A stretch of 64,000 nt of DNA from Prevotella scopos JCM 17725 (GTDB taxonomy: Bacteria > Bacteroidota > Bacteroidia > Bacteroidales > Bacteroidaceae), in the NCBI RefSeq assembly GCF_018127785.1, contig NZ_CP072390.1, positions 620,001 through 684,000 on the forward strand, given 5' to 3'. Below are positions 9,157 through 17,481 of the stretch, in pieces. How positions within the stretch are numbered: the first letter of the stretch is position 1; the number at the start of each line of letters is the position of its first letter. The position numbers and the translations under genes are program-made. The notes under the pieces were generated by a model. That model did no database searches, had not been told where the DNA came from, and was given only the letters and a program-made list of their open reading frames with translations.

Positions 9157-9194
9157 AAAAAGTCCCAGATACCGGCGGGTATCTGGGACTTTTA
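9157..9194. terminator. Terminator of glnA (bidirectional)
   Basis: Perfect 16-base arms AAAAGTCCCAGATACC (9158-9173) and GGTATCTGGGACTTTT (9178-9193) around a GGCG loop. It lies 39 bases past the glnA stop. Confidence 0.92.
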
Positions 9195-9232
9195 TCATAG
9201 GATTTATGTTTGTCACATTTTTTTATATAATT

Positions 9233-10738
9233 TTATCCACAGTGGTAGTACTGAAGAACAAGATTCTCCATCATAGCCTCATTGCCCTCAATGTCTTGGC
9301 GCAGAGTGCGATCATTGTATGAACGGAGCTGCTTGATAATACCATCAATCATCGCTGGAGAGAATACATCATACTCCTCATAGACCTTACGTTGACGTTC
9401 CAAGCAATCAGCTGAAGCTGCACAGCTATCTGGTAACTGAGCAAGTGAAGCGTAGCGTTCAGCATTCTTTGGATCGTGGATATCACCATCAGCAAAAGTT
9501 CTTTCAGCTTCAGCTTCAGCATTCTCCATCTCAAATCCATGGCGACAAGCCACGCAAAGACCTGCTAAAAGCTGATAAATGTCAGCTGAAGCGTCTGGAG
9601 AACGCATCTCAACAGTTTGCTTGCTTGAGTAATCACGTGCTGTAAGTGGTTCAATCTCATTTGTCTTATGGCACATGTCCTCACCAGAGGTCCAGCCTAA
9701 TGGTACGCGAACAAGTACTGAACGATTGCTCATACCCCAGCAGACATTTGTAGGAGCTTCCTGATGTGGAACAAGACGGAAGTAAGATGTTGGGTTCTTG
9801 TTACCGAAAGCTGTGATACTTTCAGCTAAGTCCATCATACCTGCAATGGCACGACGAGCATCTTTAGAGAGCTTGCCATTTTCAAGCATCATATTCTTAC
9901 CATCTTTCATGATGCGCATGTGGATGTGCATGCCAGAACCAGCCTTACCCACAGTAATCTTTGGAGCAAAGGTTATGTCGAGTCCTTCTTCGTATCCTAA
10001 ACTACGGATAACCCATTTAGCAATGAGTAACTGCTCTGCGCATTCAATTGCTGGAACAGGTAAGAATTCTATTTCATTCTGTTCATAGCAACGCCCATTC
10101 TCAACGAAGTTTCCAACCTCAGAATGACCATATTTAATCTTTCCACCACATTCAGCAATCAACTGCATACAGCGCATACGGAAGTCATTACCTTTAGAGA
10201 AAGGAGAACTCTCGTGATAACCATGCTGGTCGGCAGCTGGGAAGACTACCTCATCTTCACGGATAACGTAATATTCCAATTCGCCCATAGCCTGGAACTC
10301 CATGTCTGTTACCTTCTTAAAAGCATCCATAGCTTTGCGGAGTGTATATTCTGGCGATGAAGCTAGCGGATTTCCATCTCGGTCATAGAATGAACAAAGC
10401 ATGCAGAGTGTAGGAATCTCTGAGAATGGGTCAACAAATGCCGTAGAGAAACGTGGCATGACATAGAGATCACTACTTCCAGCAGCGATAAAGTTGAAGA
10501 GTGAAGAACCGTCAACACGCTCGCCACTTGTAAGGATAGTCTCCAAGTATTCAGGAGTGTGGAGCATGAAGTTCAATGTCTTCAAACGTCCATCACCAGC
10601 AGGATACATAAAGTTTACCATTTTGATGTTCAAGTCGCTTACTATCTGCTTGATATCATCTTTTGTAAACTCGTGTGAATCTTTGCCTAAGTGTGATTCT
10701 AGCCTGTTGGCAGAATGCTTAAAAAGGTTATTCTCCAT
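9233..10738 (-). CDS. glnA: Glutamine synthetase (type I-like)
   Basis: 501 aa from ATG at 10738; the frame is open a further 62 codons upstream, but those residues are Lys/Asn-rich and unlike glutamine synthetase. It condenses glutamate, ammonia and ATP to glutamine. Metal and substrate motifs seen: MGELEYYVI, GSGMHIHM and NKNPTSYFRLVPHQEAPTN followed by NRSVLVRVP. The sequence is a divergent GSI form. It sits divergent from a GNAT gene. No GlnB or AmtB gene is nearby. Confidence 0.93.
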   Translation of the reverse strand: MENNLFKHSANRLESHLGKDSHEFTKDDIKQIVSDLNIKMVNFMYPAGDGRLKTLNFMLHTPEYLETILTSGERVDGSSLFNFIAAGSSDLYVMPRFSTAFVDPFSEIPTLCMLCSFYDRDGNPLASSPEYTLRKAMDAFKKVTDMEFQAMGELEYYVIREDEVVFPAADQHGYHESSPFSKGNDFRMRCMQLIAECGGKIKYGHSEVGNFVENGRCYEQNEIEFLPVPAIECAEQLLIAKWVIRSLGYEEGLDITFAPKITVGKAGSGMHIHMRIMKDGKNMMLENGKLSKDARRAIAGMMDLAESITAFGNKNPTSYFRLVPHQEAPTNVCWGMSNRSVLVRVPLGWTSGEDMCHKTNEIEPLTARDYSSKQTVEMRSPDASADIYQLLAGLCVACRHGFEMENAEAEAERTFADGDIHDPKNAERYASLAQLPDSCAASADCLERQRKVYEEYDVFSPAMIDGIIKQLRSYNDRTLRQDIEGNEAMMENLVLQYYHCG

Positions 10739-10950
10739 TGTTTGATTTTTTAAAGTTAGTATTCGATTATGATGACAAAAATACATATTATTTTTTTTAT
10801 TCGCAATTATTTTATGTATTATTTTTCTTCGATTCTTCATTAGTAAATAACCCATAATTATCGTTTTGTACATCTCTCTCTTATATTCAGTACTTGTTGT
10901 TACCTTTTCTTTGTATTTTTGCAACGTTGTATGAATAAAATGAAAATCTT

Positions 10951-11472
10951 ATGACAAAGAAGAAAACAATAAAACTATCAGAAGGTCGTGTTATCAATAA
11001 AGCCACTTTAGGTGATTTTTCAATTGTGATTGGGATTATTGAACAAGGTAAATCAAAAATGATAAAATCAGGTAACCTTAATCAATGGTCAGTTAATTAT
11101 CCTGCTTTAGACACAGTAAAGTGTGATATCCTGTTGGGTGATTGTTATTTACTTTTTGAGGATGATAAGCCGATTGCAACATTTGTTTTTAAATCTGGAC
11201 CAGAGCCTACTTATCTGCGTATTGATAATGGGCGTTGGCTAGATAATCAATCTTATTATGTCATTCATCGTGTAGCTTCTGTGGAAGGAGTGCATGGCGT
11301 TATGTCCGATATCATCGCTTATTGCTCATCTTTCACGTCCTCTATTCGAATAGATACTCATGCAGACAATCGTCCAATGTTGGCTGCTTTAGCTCGTTTG
11401 GACTTTAGTTATTGTGGTATTATTTACCTTGAAAATGGAACTAGTCGGTTAGCTTATCAACGTGTATTTTAA
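10951..11472 (+). CDS. GNAT-like N-acetyltransferase, putative
   Basis: 173 aa, no signal peptide. The middle has LLGDCYLLFEDDKPIATFVFK and later VIHRVASVEGVHGVMSDIIAYCS, which follow the GNAT beta-strand and acetyl-CoA-loop arrangement, although the usual Q/RxxGxG/A loop is replaced by a degenerate VEGVHG. The closing strand region (MLAALARLDFSYCGIIYL) fits the family end. Substrate unknown. A TATTTTTGC box at 10914-10922 is a possible promoter. Medium confidence in the family. Confidence 0.75.
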   Translation: MTKKKTIKLSEGRVINKATLGDFSIVIGIIEQGKSKMIKSGNLNQWSVNYPALDTVKCDILLGDCYLLFEDDKPIATFVFKSGPEPTYLRIDNGRWLDNQSYYVIHRVASVEGVHGVMSDIIAYCSSFTSSIRIDTHADNRPMLAALARLDFSYCGIIYLENGTSRLAYQRVF

Positions 11473-11553
11473 AGAATGTAATTTCTAATTTTTCTATATG
11501 AAACGTGCATCTACGCATTTAATGAGAAAAACGTAAAGCTATTGCGCCTGTAT

Positions 11554-12228
11554 TTATTCCATTGACTCAACTGTGACGTTTTCAAATTCAGACATAAAAT
11601 TTAGAAGGTAGTTTTTATAACGTTTGCGTTTGAACTTCATTTCCATAGTCACAACGTAATAATAACCAGAAGATGTATCTTTTCGATTCATTTCGTATGA
11701 ATCAATAATTACTTCTTTCTTACGTAGGTGTTGCAATACAAGCTGAATGTTTTCTTCTTTTGGTGTGCTGAATCTAATGTTGATATTTCGTGTGCCAAAA
11801 TATTGAAAGAAAAAATAGAGTGCCTCTAGACAAAGAAGAACGAGAACTGTAGTTGCTATGGAAAGCACATACATTCCTGCTCCTGCTGTCATACCAATGG
11901 CAGAGGTAACCCATAGACCTGCAGCCGTTGTCAATCCACGTACCACATGCTTCTGAAAGATAATCGTTCCAGCACCAATGAAACCAATACCAGTCACAAC
12001 CTGCGAGGCGATACGACTGGGGTCGAGTGATACTTGTTCGTAATGTCTGAGTACTCCATCAAAGCCGAATTGGGATAGTATCATAAACAAGCCACTACCT
12101 AACGCTACGAGGAAATGTGTTCGGAAACCTGCTTCTTTCGCACGATACTCACGTTCTAAACCAATTGCTCCACCCAACATGGCAGCAACAAATAGTCTCA
12201 GTATAAATTCGTATGTCATCATGTTCAT
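11554..12228 (-). CDS. MgtC/SapB family membrane protein
   Basis: 224 aa. The MgtC signature GGAIGLEREYRAKEAGFRTH (about 19-38) is followed by hydrophobic segments with GSGLFMILSQ and GIGFIGAGTIIF, then VRGLTTAAGLWVTSAIGM, ending near residue 140. The soluble C-terminal part (about 145-224) resembles the ACT-like tail of this family. Relatives are linked to Mg2+ limitation, acid or phosphate stress in other bacteria; the role here is unknown. Transcribed alone, facing away from the acetyltransferase at 12384. Confidence 0.9.
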   Translation of the reverse strand: MNMMTYEFILRLFVAAMLGGAIGLEREYRAKEAGFRTHFLVALGSGLFMILSQFGFDGVLRHYEQVSLDPSRIASQVVTGIGFIGAGTIIFQKHVVRGLTTAAGLWVTSAIGMTAGAGMYVLSIATTVLVLLCLEALYFFFQYFGTRNINIRFSTPKEENIQLVLQHLRKKEVIIDSYEMNRKDTSSGYYYVVTMEMKFKRKRYKNYLLNFMSEFENVTVESME

Positions 12229-12350
12229 TCCTTATTAAATAATTGGTCAATCTATTCGCAAATATACAAAAAACTTTATGTATCTCGCCTTTTTGTACTG
12301 AAAAATCTCTTTTTGTGAATAAAAGTTTCAGTTCTTTAGAATTTGCTTTG

Positions 12351-12358
12351 TATCTTTG
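12351..12358 (+). promoter_or_regulatory. -7 box upstream of the acetyltransferase
   Basis: TATCTTTG, 25 bases before the start codon at 12384. Confidence 0.55.
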
Positions 12359-12383
12359 TGAGAATAAATATTTAATTTAAGTT

Positions 12384-12941
12384 ATGACAGAGAAAGAAAA
12401 ACAGAAGAAAGGGATGTTTTATCAAGCAAACGCTCCTGAGGTTCTGAAAGATTTATACCACTGTGAGAACGAATGTTACGAGATAAATCAGATTCCACCT
12501 TCTCGCCGCGAAGAGCGTATGGAACGTCTGAGGAAGTTGTTTGGTAAAGCTGGTAACGGAATGTTTATCGTTACTCCCTTCTTTTGTGACTATGGTTATA
12601 ACATTGAGGTGGGTGAGAATTTCTTTGCTAACACAAATTGTGTCATTCTTGATGAGGCTAAGGTGACATTTGGCGATAATGTTTTTATTGCACCTAATTG
12701 CTCTTTCTATACAGCTGGTCATCCACTTGATGTTGAGCAGCGGAATAAGAAGATAGAGTATGCTCTGCCTATTCATGTAGGCAATAATGTGTGGATTGGT
12801 GGTAATGTTGTCGTTGTTCCTGGTGTGACGATAGGCGATAATACTACGATAGGTGCTGGTTCTGTCGTTACACATGATATTCCAAGTGGTGTTTTGGCTG
12901 CTGGTAATCCTTGTAAAGTAATTCGGAAATTGGAAGAATAG
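12384..12941 (+). CDS. Sugar O-acetyltransferase (maltose/galactoside acetyltransferase type)
   Basis: 185 aa. It has an N-terminal helical maltose-acetyltransferase region with MTEKEKQKKGMFYQANAPE, then a left-handed beta-helix of hexapeptide repeats (IGDNTTIGAGSVV and others, about 75-180). The catalytic His lies in YTAGHPLD near 115, and GNPCKVIR closes the fold. It should transfer acetyl from acetyl-CoA to a sugar or thiogalactoside-like acceptor in the cytoplasm. The following gene begins 40 bases later and may share its transcript. Confidence 0.93.
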   Translation: MTEKEKQKKGMFYQANAPEVLKDLYHCENECYEINQIPPSRREERMERLRKLFGKAGNGMFIVTPFFCDYGYNIEVGENFFANTNCVILDEAKVTFGDNVFIAPNCSFYTAGHPLDVEQRNKKIEYALPIHVGNNVWIGGNVVVVPGVTIGDNTTIGAGSVVTHDIPSGVLAAGNPCKVIRKLEE

Positions 12942-12981
12942 AGAGTTGATTTTTAAGAGTAAGCGTATAAATGATGATGGT

Positions 12982-13911
12982 ATGAAAGAAATTTATAGTA
13001 TTTCTTTTAATAGGGTTTTATTACTATTATTGCTACTCTTTATGACGATAACATCGGTGGCACAGAATCGTTTTTCTCCTTGTAGTAAGCAGGATTATGA
13101 ACTCTATGCGCCTGTACTTAAGGAGTTGTATAATCCTCTCGCATCACAACAGTATATTGTTGTAGATGGGGAGTCTGAGAAGTACGCCTTGCAAGTAATC
13201 AAGGGTTTGCTCTTCTCAGAACGAACATATATACTTGCTTACAAGGACTTAAAAGGCAATAAGAAAGAAATCACAGATAGTCTTTGTCAAATGAAAATAG
13301 CATCATTGTTGCGTTATGCAGTGTTTTCTTCTACAACCTTTGTACGTAAGAAGCTTGGTATTCAACTAAAGACTTGTTTTTTCTTTGACTTGCAAGATGG
13401 AGCTGAATACTCTTCACGTAAGGTGGATGTTGGGCGAGGAAGTTTGATTGATATTTTAGAAATATCATGTAATGCTGTGAAGAATAATAAGCCAGCTGTT
13501 ATTCAACAGCTTATTCCTCAAATTGATTCTTTGACACAACACTTTAAGTCATTTGAATTGGCGGAGAGTTGGAATGTCGCTACGTCAGAGAATGATGCGT
13601 ATAGTTTCCCATGTACGCAATTATCTACACACTATGGTGGATTTAATATATGTTTCCAACGACCAGAGAAGACGTCAAGTGAACTCAGTAATAAATATGG
13701 GAACTTGACACAAAGTGTTGCAAAGTGGTTGTTCCTAAATTCAAATATATTAGACTTCACGAGGAGTGTATATATCAATGTATGTTGTGATAAACCTGAT
13801 AAGAACAAAAGATTTTCATATAGTTATGAGCATTACTATATAAATGTAACAGAGGATGAACTGACGGAAGAAAACCTGATAGCTCTATTAAAGTTATATT
13901 TATTAAGGTAG
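12982..13911 (+). CDS. Secreted hypothetical protein
   Basis: 309 aa from ATG at 12982; a longer frame exists from a TTG at 12946, but the ATG gives a proper signal peptide (NRVLLLLLLLFMTITSVAQ). After cleavage the protein is about 285 residues, mixed alpha/beta, without a motif I recognise. Probably periplasmic. It follows the acetyltransferase with a short gap on the same strand. The frame is long with normal codon use, so I consider it real. Confidence 0.75.
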   Translation: MKEIYSISFNRVLLLLLLLFMTITSVAQNRFSPCSKQDYELYAPVLKELYNPLASQQYIVVDGESEKYALQVIKGLLFSERTYILAYKDLKGNKKEITDSLCQMKIASLLRYAVFSSTTFVRKKLGIQLKTCFFFDLQDGAEYSSRKVDVGRGSLIDILEISCNAVKNNKPAVIQQLIPQIDSLTQHFKSFELAESWNVATSENDAYSFPCTQLSTHYGGFNICFQRPEKTSSELSNKYGNLTQSVAKWLFLNSNILDFTRSVYINVCCDKPDKNKRFSYSYEHYYINVTEDELTEENLIALLKLYLLR

Positions 13912-14238
13912 CTCTATATGGTTTTGGGAAAGCATCTTTGTCTATTAATTAATGTTATAATCTTGATAGCAGTAGAATCAGCTTTTTTTATTAGGTTGAG
14001 CTGCCTTTGTTGGATAGTATGTCATCCATGTGCCTGAGAGAGTCGCTGTCAGATGTTGTTAATTGCAGAAAATTGCAAAAGAATGGGTGATTAGTAGTTG
14101 TTTTTTTTACAATAAACTAAATAAAACATATGTTTAACATTTTTTACCATTAATGTTGTAGAGTTGACGTTTAAAATGATTTAACTTTGCGTTTGTAAAA
14201 CCTAAAAGAATTTTTTAACCTAAGTATATTAAAAGCCT
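13912..14238. other. susC upstream region, no gene seen
   Basis: AT-rich 327-base gap. Apart from the -7 box at 14182-14190 nothing recognisable was found: no sigma/anti-sigma or hybrid two-component gene precedes susC, and no clear sRNA structure was seen. Confidence 0.5.
14182..14190 (+). promoter_or_regulatory. -7 box of susC promoter
   Basis: TAACTTTGC, with TTGACG 12 bases further upstream (14164-14169) and a 48-base leader to the ATG. Confidence 0.65.
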
Positions 14239-17200
14239 ATGTACCTAAAAAGAAAAAGGACTACGAGCTTGTTAATGGTGGCTTTGTTCAGTACCAATTT
14301 ACTGCACGCCAACATTACGTATAAAGCGAATGCAGCTGTTGTTCAACAGCAAGCTGTATGTAAGGGAACAGTTGTCGACAATAATGGAGACCCTGTTGTT
14401 GGAGCCTCTGTTTTTGCCGTAAGTAATGGACACAAGAAAGGAAGTGTAACTGATCTTGATGGTAATTTCGAGATAGACGGTATCGCTTCAGGCTCTTCAC
14501 TTACCATCTCTTATGTTGGTTATAAGACCCAGCAGGTGACCTGGAATGGTAAGGACTTGAAGGTGACACTTCAGGAGAGCAGTGAGATGCTCGACAATGT
14601 TGTTGTTGTCGGTTATGGTACTCAGAAGAAAGTTAACCTTACTGGTGCAGTCTCAGTTGTTAATTCTAAGCAGCTTGAGTCTCGTCCAGTAACAAGTGTT
14701 GCTCAGGCATTGCAGGGTGAGGTTCCTGGTTTGAACTTCAGCGTTGGCAATTCTGGTGGTTCGCTTAACAGCCGTATGAGCATGAATATTCGTGGTATAG
14801 GAACTATTGGTGATGGTTCTAATGCTGCTCCACTCGTACTTATCGATGGTTCAGAAGGTGATCTTTACTCTATTTCTCCAAATGACATTGAGAGTATCTC
14901 TGTATTGAAGGATGCTTCTTCAAGTGCTATCTACGGTTCACGTGCAGCCTTCGGTGTAATCCTCGTTACTACAAAGAGCGGTAAGGATTCACGTATGAAC
15001 GTGTCTTACAATGGTAACGTACGTTTCTCTACAGCAACTCAGATTCCTGAGATGCCTAACTCATATGACTTCGCACGTTATTGGAATGATGCTGCTGCTA
15101 ATAGTGGTGCTGGTAGTGTTCCATTCAGCCAGGATATGCTTGAAAAAATCAAGAATCATATCAATGGTACTCCAAGACCAGGTGAAGAGGCTACTACAAC
15201 ATGGCAGGGTACTGCTGCTAATGAGCCTTGGAGTATGTATAATGGTTCTTGGGACAATACCAACTGGTTTAAGGAGATGTATAAGTCTGGTGTTCCTTCT
15301 ACCGAGCATAACGTTTCCCTTAGTGGTGGCGGAAGCAAGGTGAACTACTACCTCAGTGGTGCTGTTCTTAGCCAGCAGGGTTTGATTCGTCATGGTAAGG
15401 ACAAACTTAAGCGTTACAACTTCTCAGGTAAGATTACTGCTAACTTGAAAGATTGGTTCACAGTTACCTATAATACAAAGTGGGTACGTGAGGACTATAG
15501 TCGTCCTTCTTACATGACAGGTCTCTTCTTCCATAACATTGCTCGTCGTTGGCCGACTAACCCAGTTTTCGATCCAAACGGACACTATGTTCATGGTAAT
15601 GAGATTCTTCAGATGGAGAATGGTGGTCTTGACGCTACACAGAACGATAAGCTCTATCAGCAGTTAGCTCTCGAATTCCGTCCAATCAAGGGTTGGAAGA
15701 TTCGTTTGGAGGGTAACTACAATACCGTTAACTACCACAATCATTGGGATGTCTTGCCAATCTACTATTATGACCCAGATCAGAATCCAGTAGCTGCTGC
15801 ATGGAGCGGTGAGTACGCAGCTGGTAAGTCAAACGTAGGCGAGTCTATGTCAAAGAACAACTATTACAATGGTCGTTTCTTTACAGAGTACGCATTCACA
15901 TTGAACGATAAGCATGACTTTAAGTTCTTGGCTGGTTTGGATATGGAGTCAAACATTTACACTTATCTTAGTGTATCACGTGCAGACTTGATTACTCCAA
16001 CTGTTCCTACACTTAACAATGCTACTAACAAGGATGTGAAGCCAGGCTTCTCAAATACTCAGTGGGCTACAATGGGTGCTTTTGGTCGTATCAACTACGC
16101 ATACGATTCACGTTACCTCGCAGAGTTCTCTATCCGTCGTGATGGTTCTTCACGCTTTATCGGCGATAAGACATGGGGTACATTCCCTTCACTCGCATTG
16201 GGTTGGAACATTGCTAACGAAAAGTTCTTCAAGCCTTTGACAAAGACTGTTAATACGCTGAAACTCCGTGCAACCTACGGTGCTTTGGGTAATACCAATA
16301 TTACAGCACTCTATCCTTGGTTCTTGAGCCAGCCGGTAAGTGCATCTGCTTCTTCTTGGCTTGTTAATGGTGAGCGTGTGAACATTTCTAATGCTCCAGG
16401 TTTGGTGTCACCTTTCCTTACCTGGGAAAGTGTTCGTTCATGGAATATCGGTCTTGATTTTGGTATGTTCAACAACAGACTGCAGGGTACTTTCGACTAC
16501 TATGTTCGTACTACAAAGGATATGGTAGGTCCTGCACCTGCTAAGCCTTCTATTTTGGGTGCTGATTTACCAAGAGAGAACAATAGTGATATGCGTTCTA
16601 ATGGTTGGGACTTGGAGGTTAGATGGCGTGATAGAGTTGGTCAGGTTGGCTATGGTATTAAGCTTGTTCTTTCTGATGACTTCCAGACTATTACTCGATT
16701 TTACAACCCGAATCGTCTGCTTTCAAAGTGGTGCGAAGGCAAGCGTATGGGTGACATCTACGGATATCAGGTAGAGGGTATTGCGCAGACAAACGAGCAG
16801 ATGACTGAGTGGTTGGCTAATAACAAGCCATCATGGGGTTCTGACTGGGCTGCCGGTGACGTTATGTACAAAGACCTCAATGGTGATAAGAAGGTGAACT
16901 CTGGTAAGAGCACATACGATGATATGGGTGACTTGACCAAGATTGGTAACTCTTTGCCACGTTATCGTTTCGGTATCACTTTGGATGCTAATTGGAAGGG
17001 CTTTGACTTCCTCATCTTTATGCAGGGTGTTGGTAAGCGTGACTTCTGGGATGCTTCTCCTTACAGTGTAGGTGCTAATACTGGTATGTGGCAGGCTGCA
17101 GCCTTCAAGGATCACTTAGACTACTGGCGTCCAGAGACTGACACTAACTTAGGTCCTAATACCAATGCTTTTTATCCACGTCCTCTCTTCGGTGCGGGAG

Positions 17201-17469
17201 GTAAGAATTTCCAGACAAGTGATCGCTACTTGCAGAATGCAGCTTATATGAGAATCAAGAATATTCAGCTTGGTTATACTCTTCCTGCTGCTATTGCAAG
17301 CAAGATTGGTGCAAGCCGCATTCGTTTCTACTTCTCTGCTGAGAACCTCGCAACATTTACAAAGATGAACAAGATCTTTGACCCAGAGGCAACTGGCGGT
17401 GATTGGGGACCAGGTAAGCTTTACCCACTCCAGAGAACAATTTCTTTCGGTTTAAATCTTAATTTTTAA
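14239..17469 (+). CDS. susC: SusC-like TonB-linked outer membrane transporter
   Basis: 1076 aa, typical of SusC. A signal sequence (about 1-32) is followed by a carboxypeptidase-D regulatory-like domain (CKGTVVDNNGDPVVGASV, about 40-115), the TonB box VVVVGYGTQKK, a plug domain (about 125-235, with IRGIGTIG and LIDGSEGDL) and a C-terminal barrel ending in FGLNLNF. With the SusD-like lipoprotein 12 bases downstream it should form a pedal-bin importer in the outer membrane for an oligosaccharide or peptide. No glycoside hydrolase, sulfatase or regulator is nearby, so the ligand cannot be inferred. Confidence 0.95.
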   Translation: MYLKRKRTTSLLMVALFSTNLLHANITYKANAAVVQQQAVCKGTVVDNNGDPVVGASVFAVSNGHKKGSVTDLDGNFEIDGIASGSSLTISYVGYKTQQVTWNGKDLKVTLQESSEMLDNVVVVGYGTQKKVNLTGAVSVVNSKQLESRPVTSVAQALQGEVPGLNFSVGNSGGSLNSRMSMNIRGIGTIGDGSNAAPLVLIDGSEGDLYSISPNDIESISVLKDASSSAIYGSRAAFGVILVTTKSGKDSRMNVSYNGNVRFSTATQIPEMPNSYDFARYWNDAAANSGAGSVPFSQDMLEKIKNHINGTPRPGEEATTTWQGTAANEPWSMYNGSWDNTNWFKEMYKSGVPSTEHNVSLSGGGSKVNYYLSGAVLSQQGLIRHGKDKLKRYNFSGKITANLKDWFTVTYNTKWVREDYSRPSYMTGLFFHNIARRWPTNPVFDPNGHYVHGNEILQMENGGLDATQNDKLYQQLALEFRPIKGWKIRLEGNYNTVNYHNHWDVLPIYYYDPDQNPVAAAWSGEYAAGKSNVGESMSKNNYYNGRFFTEYAFTLNDKHDFKFLAGLDMESNIYTYLSVSRADLITPTVPTLNNATNKDVKPGFSNTQWATMGAFGRINYAYDSRYLAEFSIRRDGSSRFIGDKTWGTFPSLALGWNIANEKFFKPLTKTVNTLKLRATYGALGNTNITALYPWFLSQPVSASASSWLVNGERVNISNAPGLVSPFLTWESVRSWNIGLDFGMFNNRLQGTFDYYVRTTKDMVGPAPAKPSILGADLPRENNSDMRSNGWDLEVRWRDRVGQVGYGIKLVLSDDFQTITRFYNPNRLLSKWCEGKRMGDIYGYQVEGIAQTNEQMTEWLANNKPSWGSDWAAGDVMYKDLNGDKKVNSGKSTYDDMGDLTKIGNSLPRYRFGITLDANWKGFDFLIFMQGVGKRDFWDASPYSVGANTGMWQAAAFKDHLDYWRPETDTNLGPNTNAFYPRPLFGAGGKNFQTSDRYLQNAAYMRIKNIQLGYTLPAAIASKIGASRIRFYFSAENLATFTKMNKIFDPEATGGDWGPGKLYPLQRTISFGLNLNF

Positions 17470-17481
17470 TTCGTAGCAATT

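Noticed and set aside
9233..10738. Type III glutamine synthetase
   Set aside because: GSIII proteins are about 700 aa; this is 501 aa with GSI-like motifs.
10739..10924. N-terminal extension of glutamine synthetase
   Set aside because: The 62 extra residues are Lys/Asn-rich without similarity to the family; the ATG at 10738 begins the recognisable protein.
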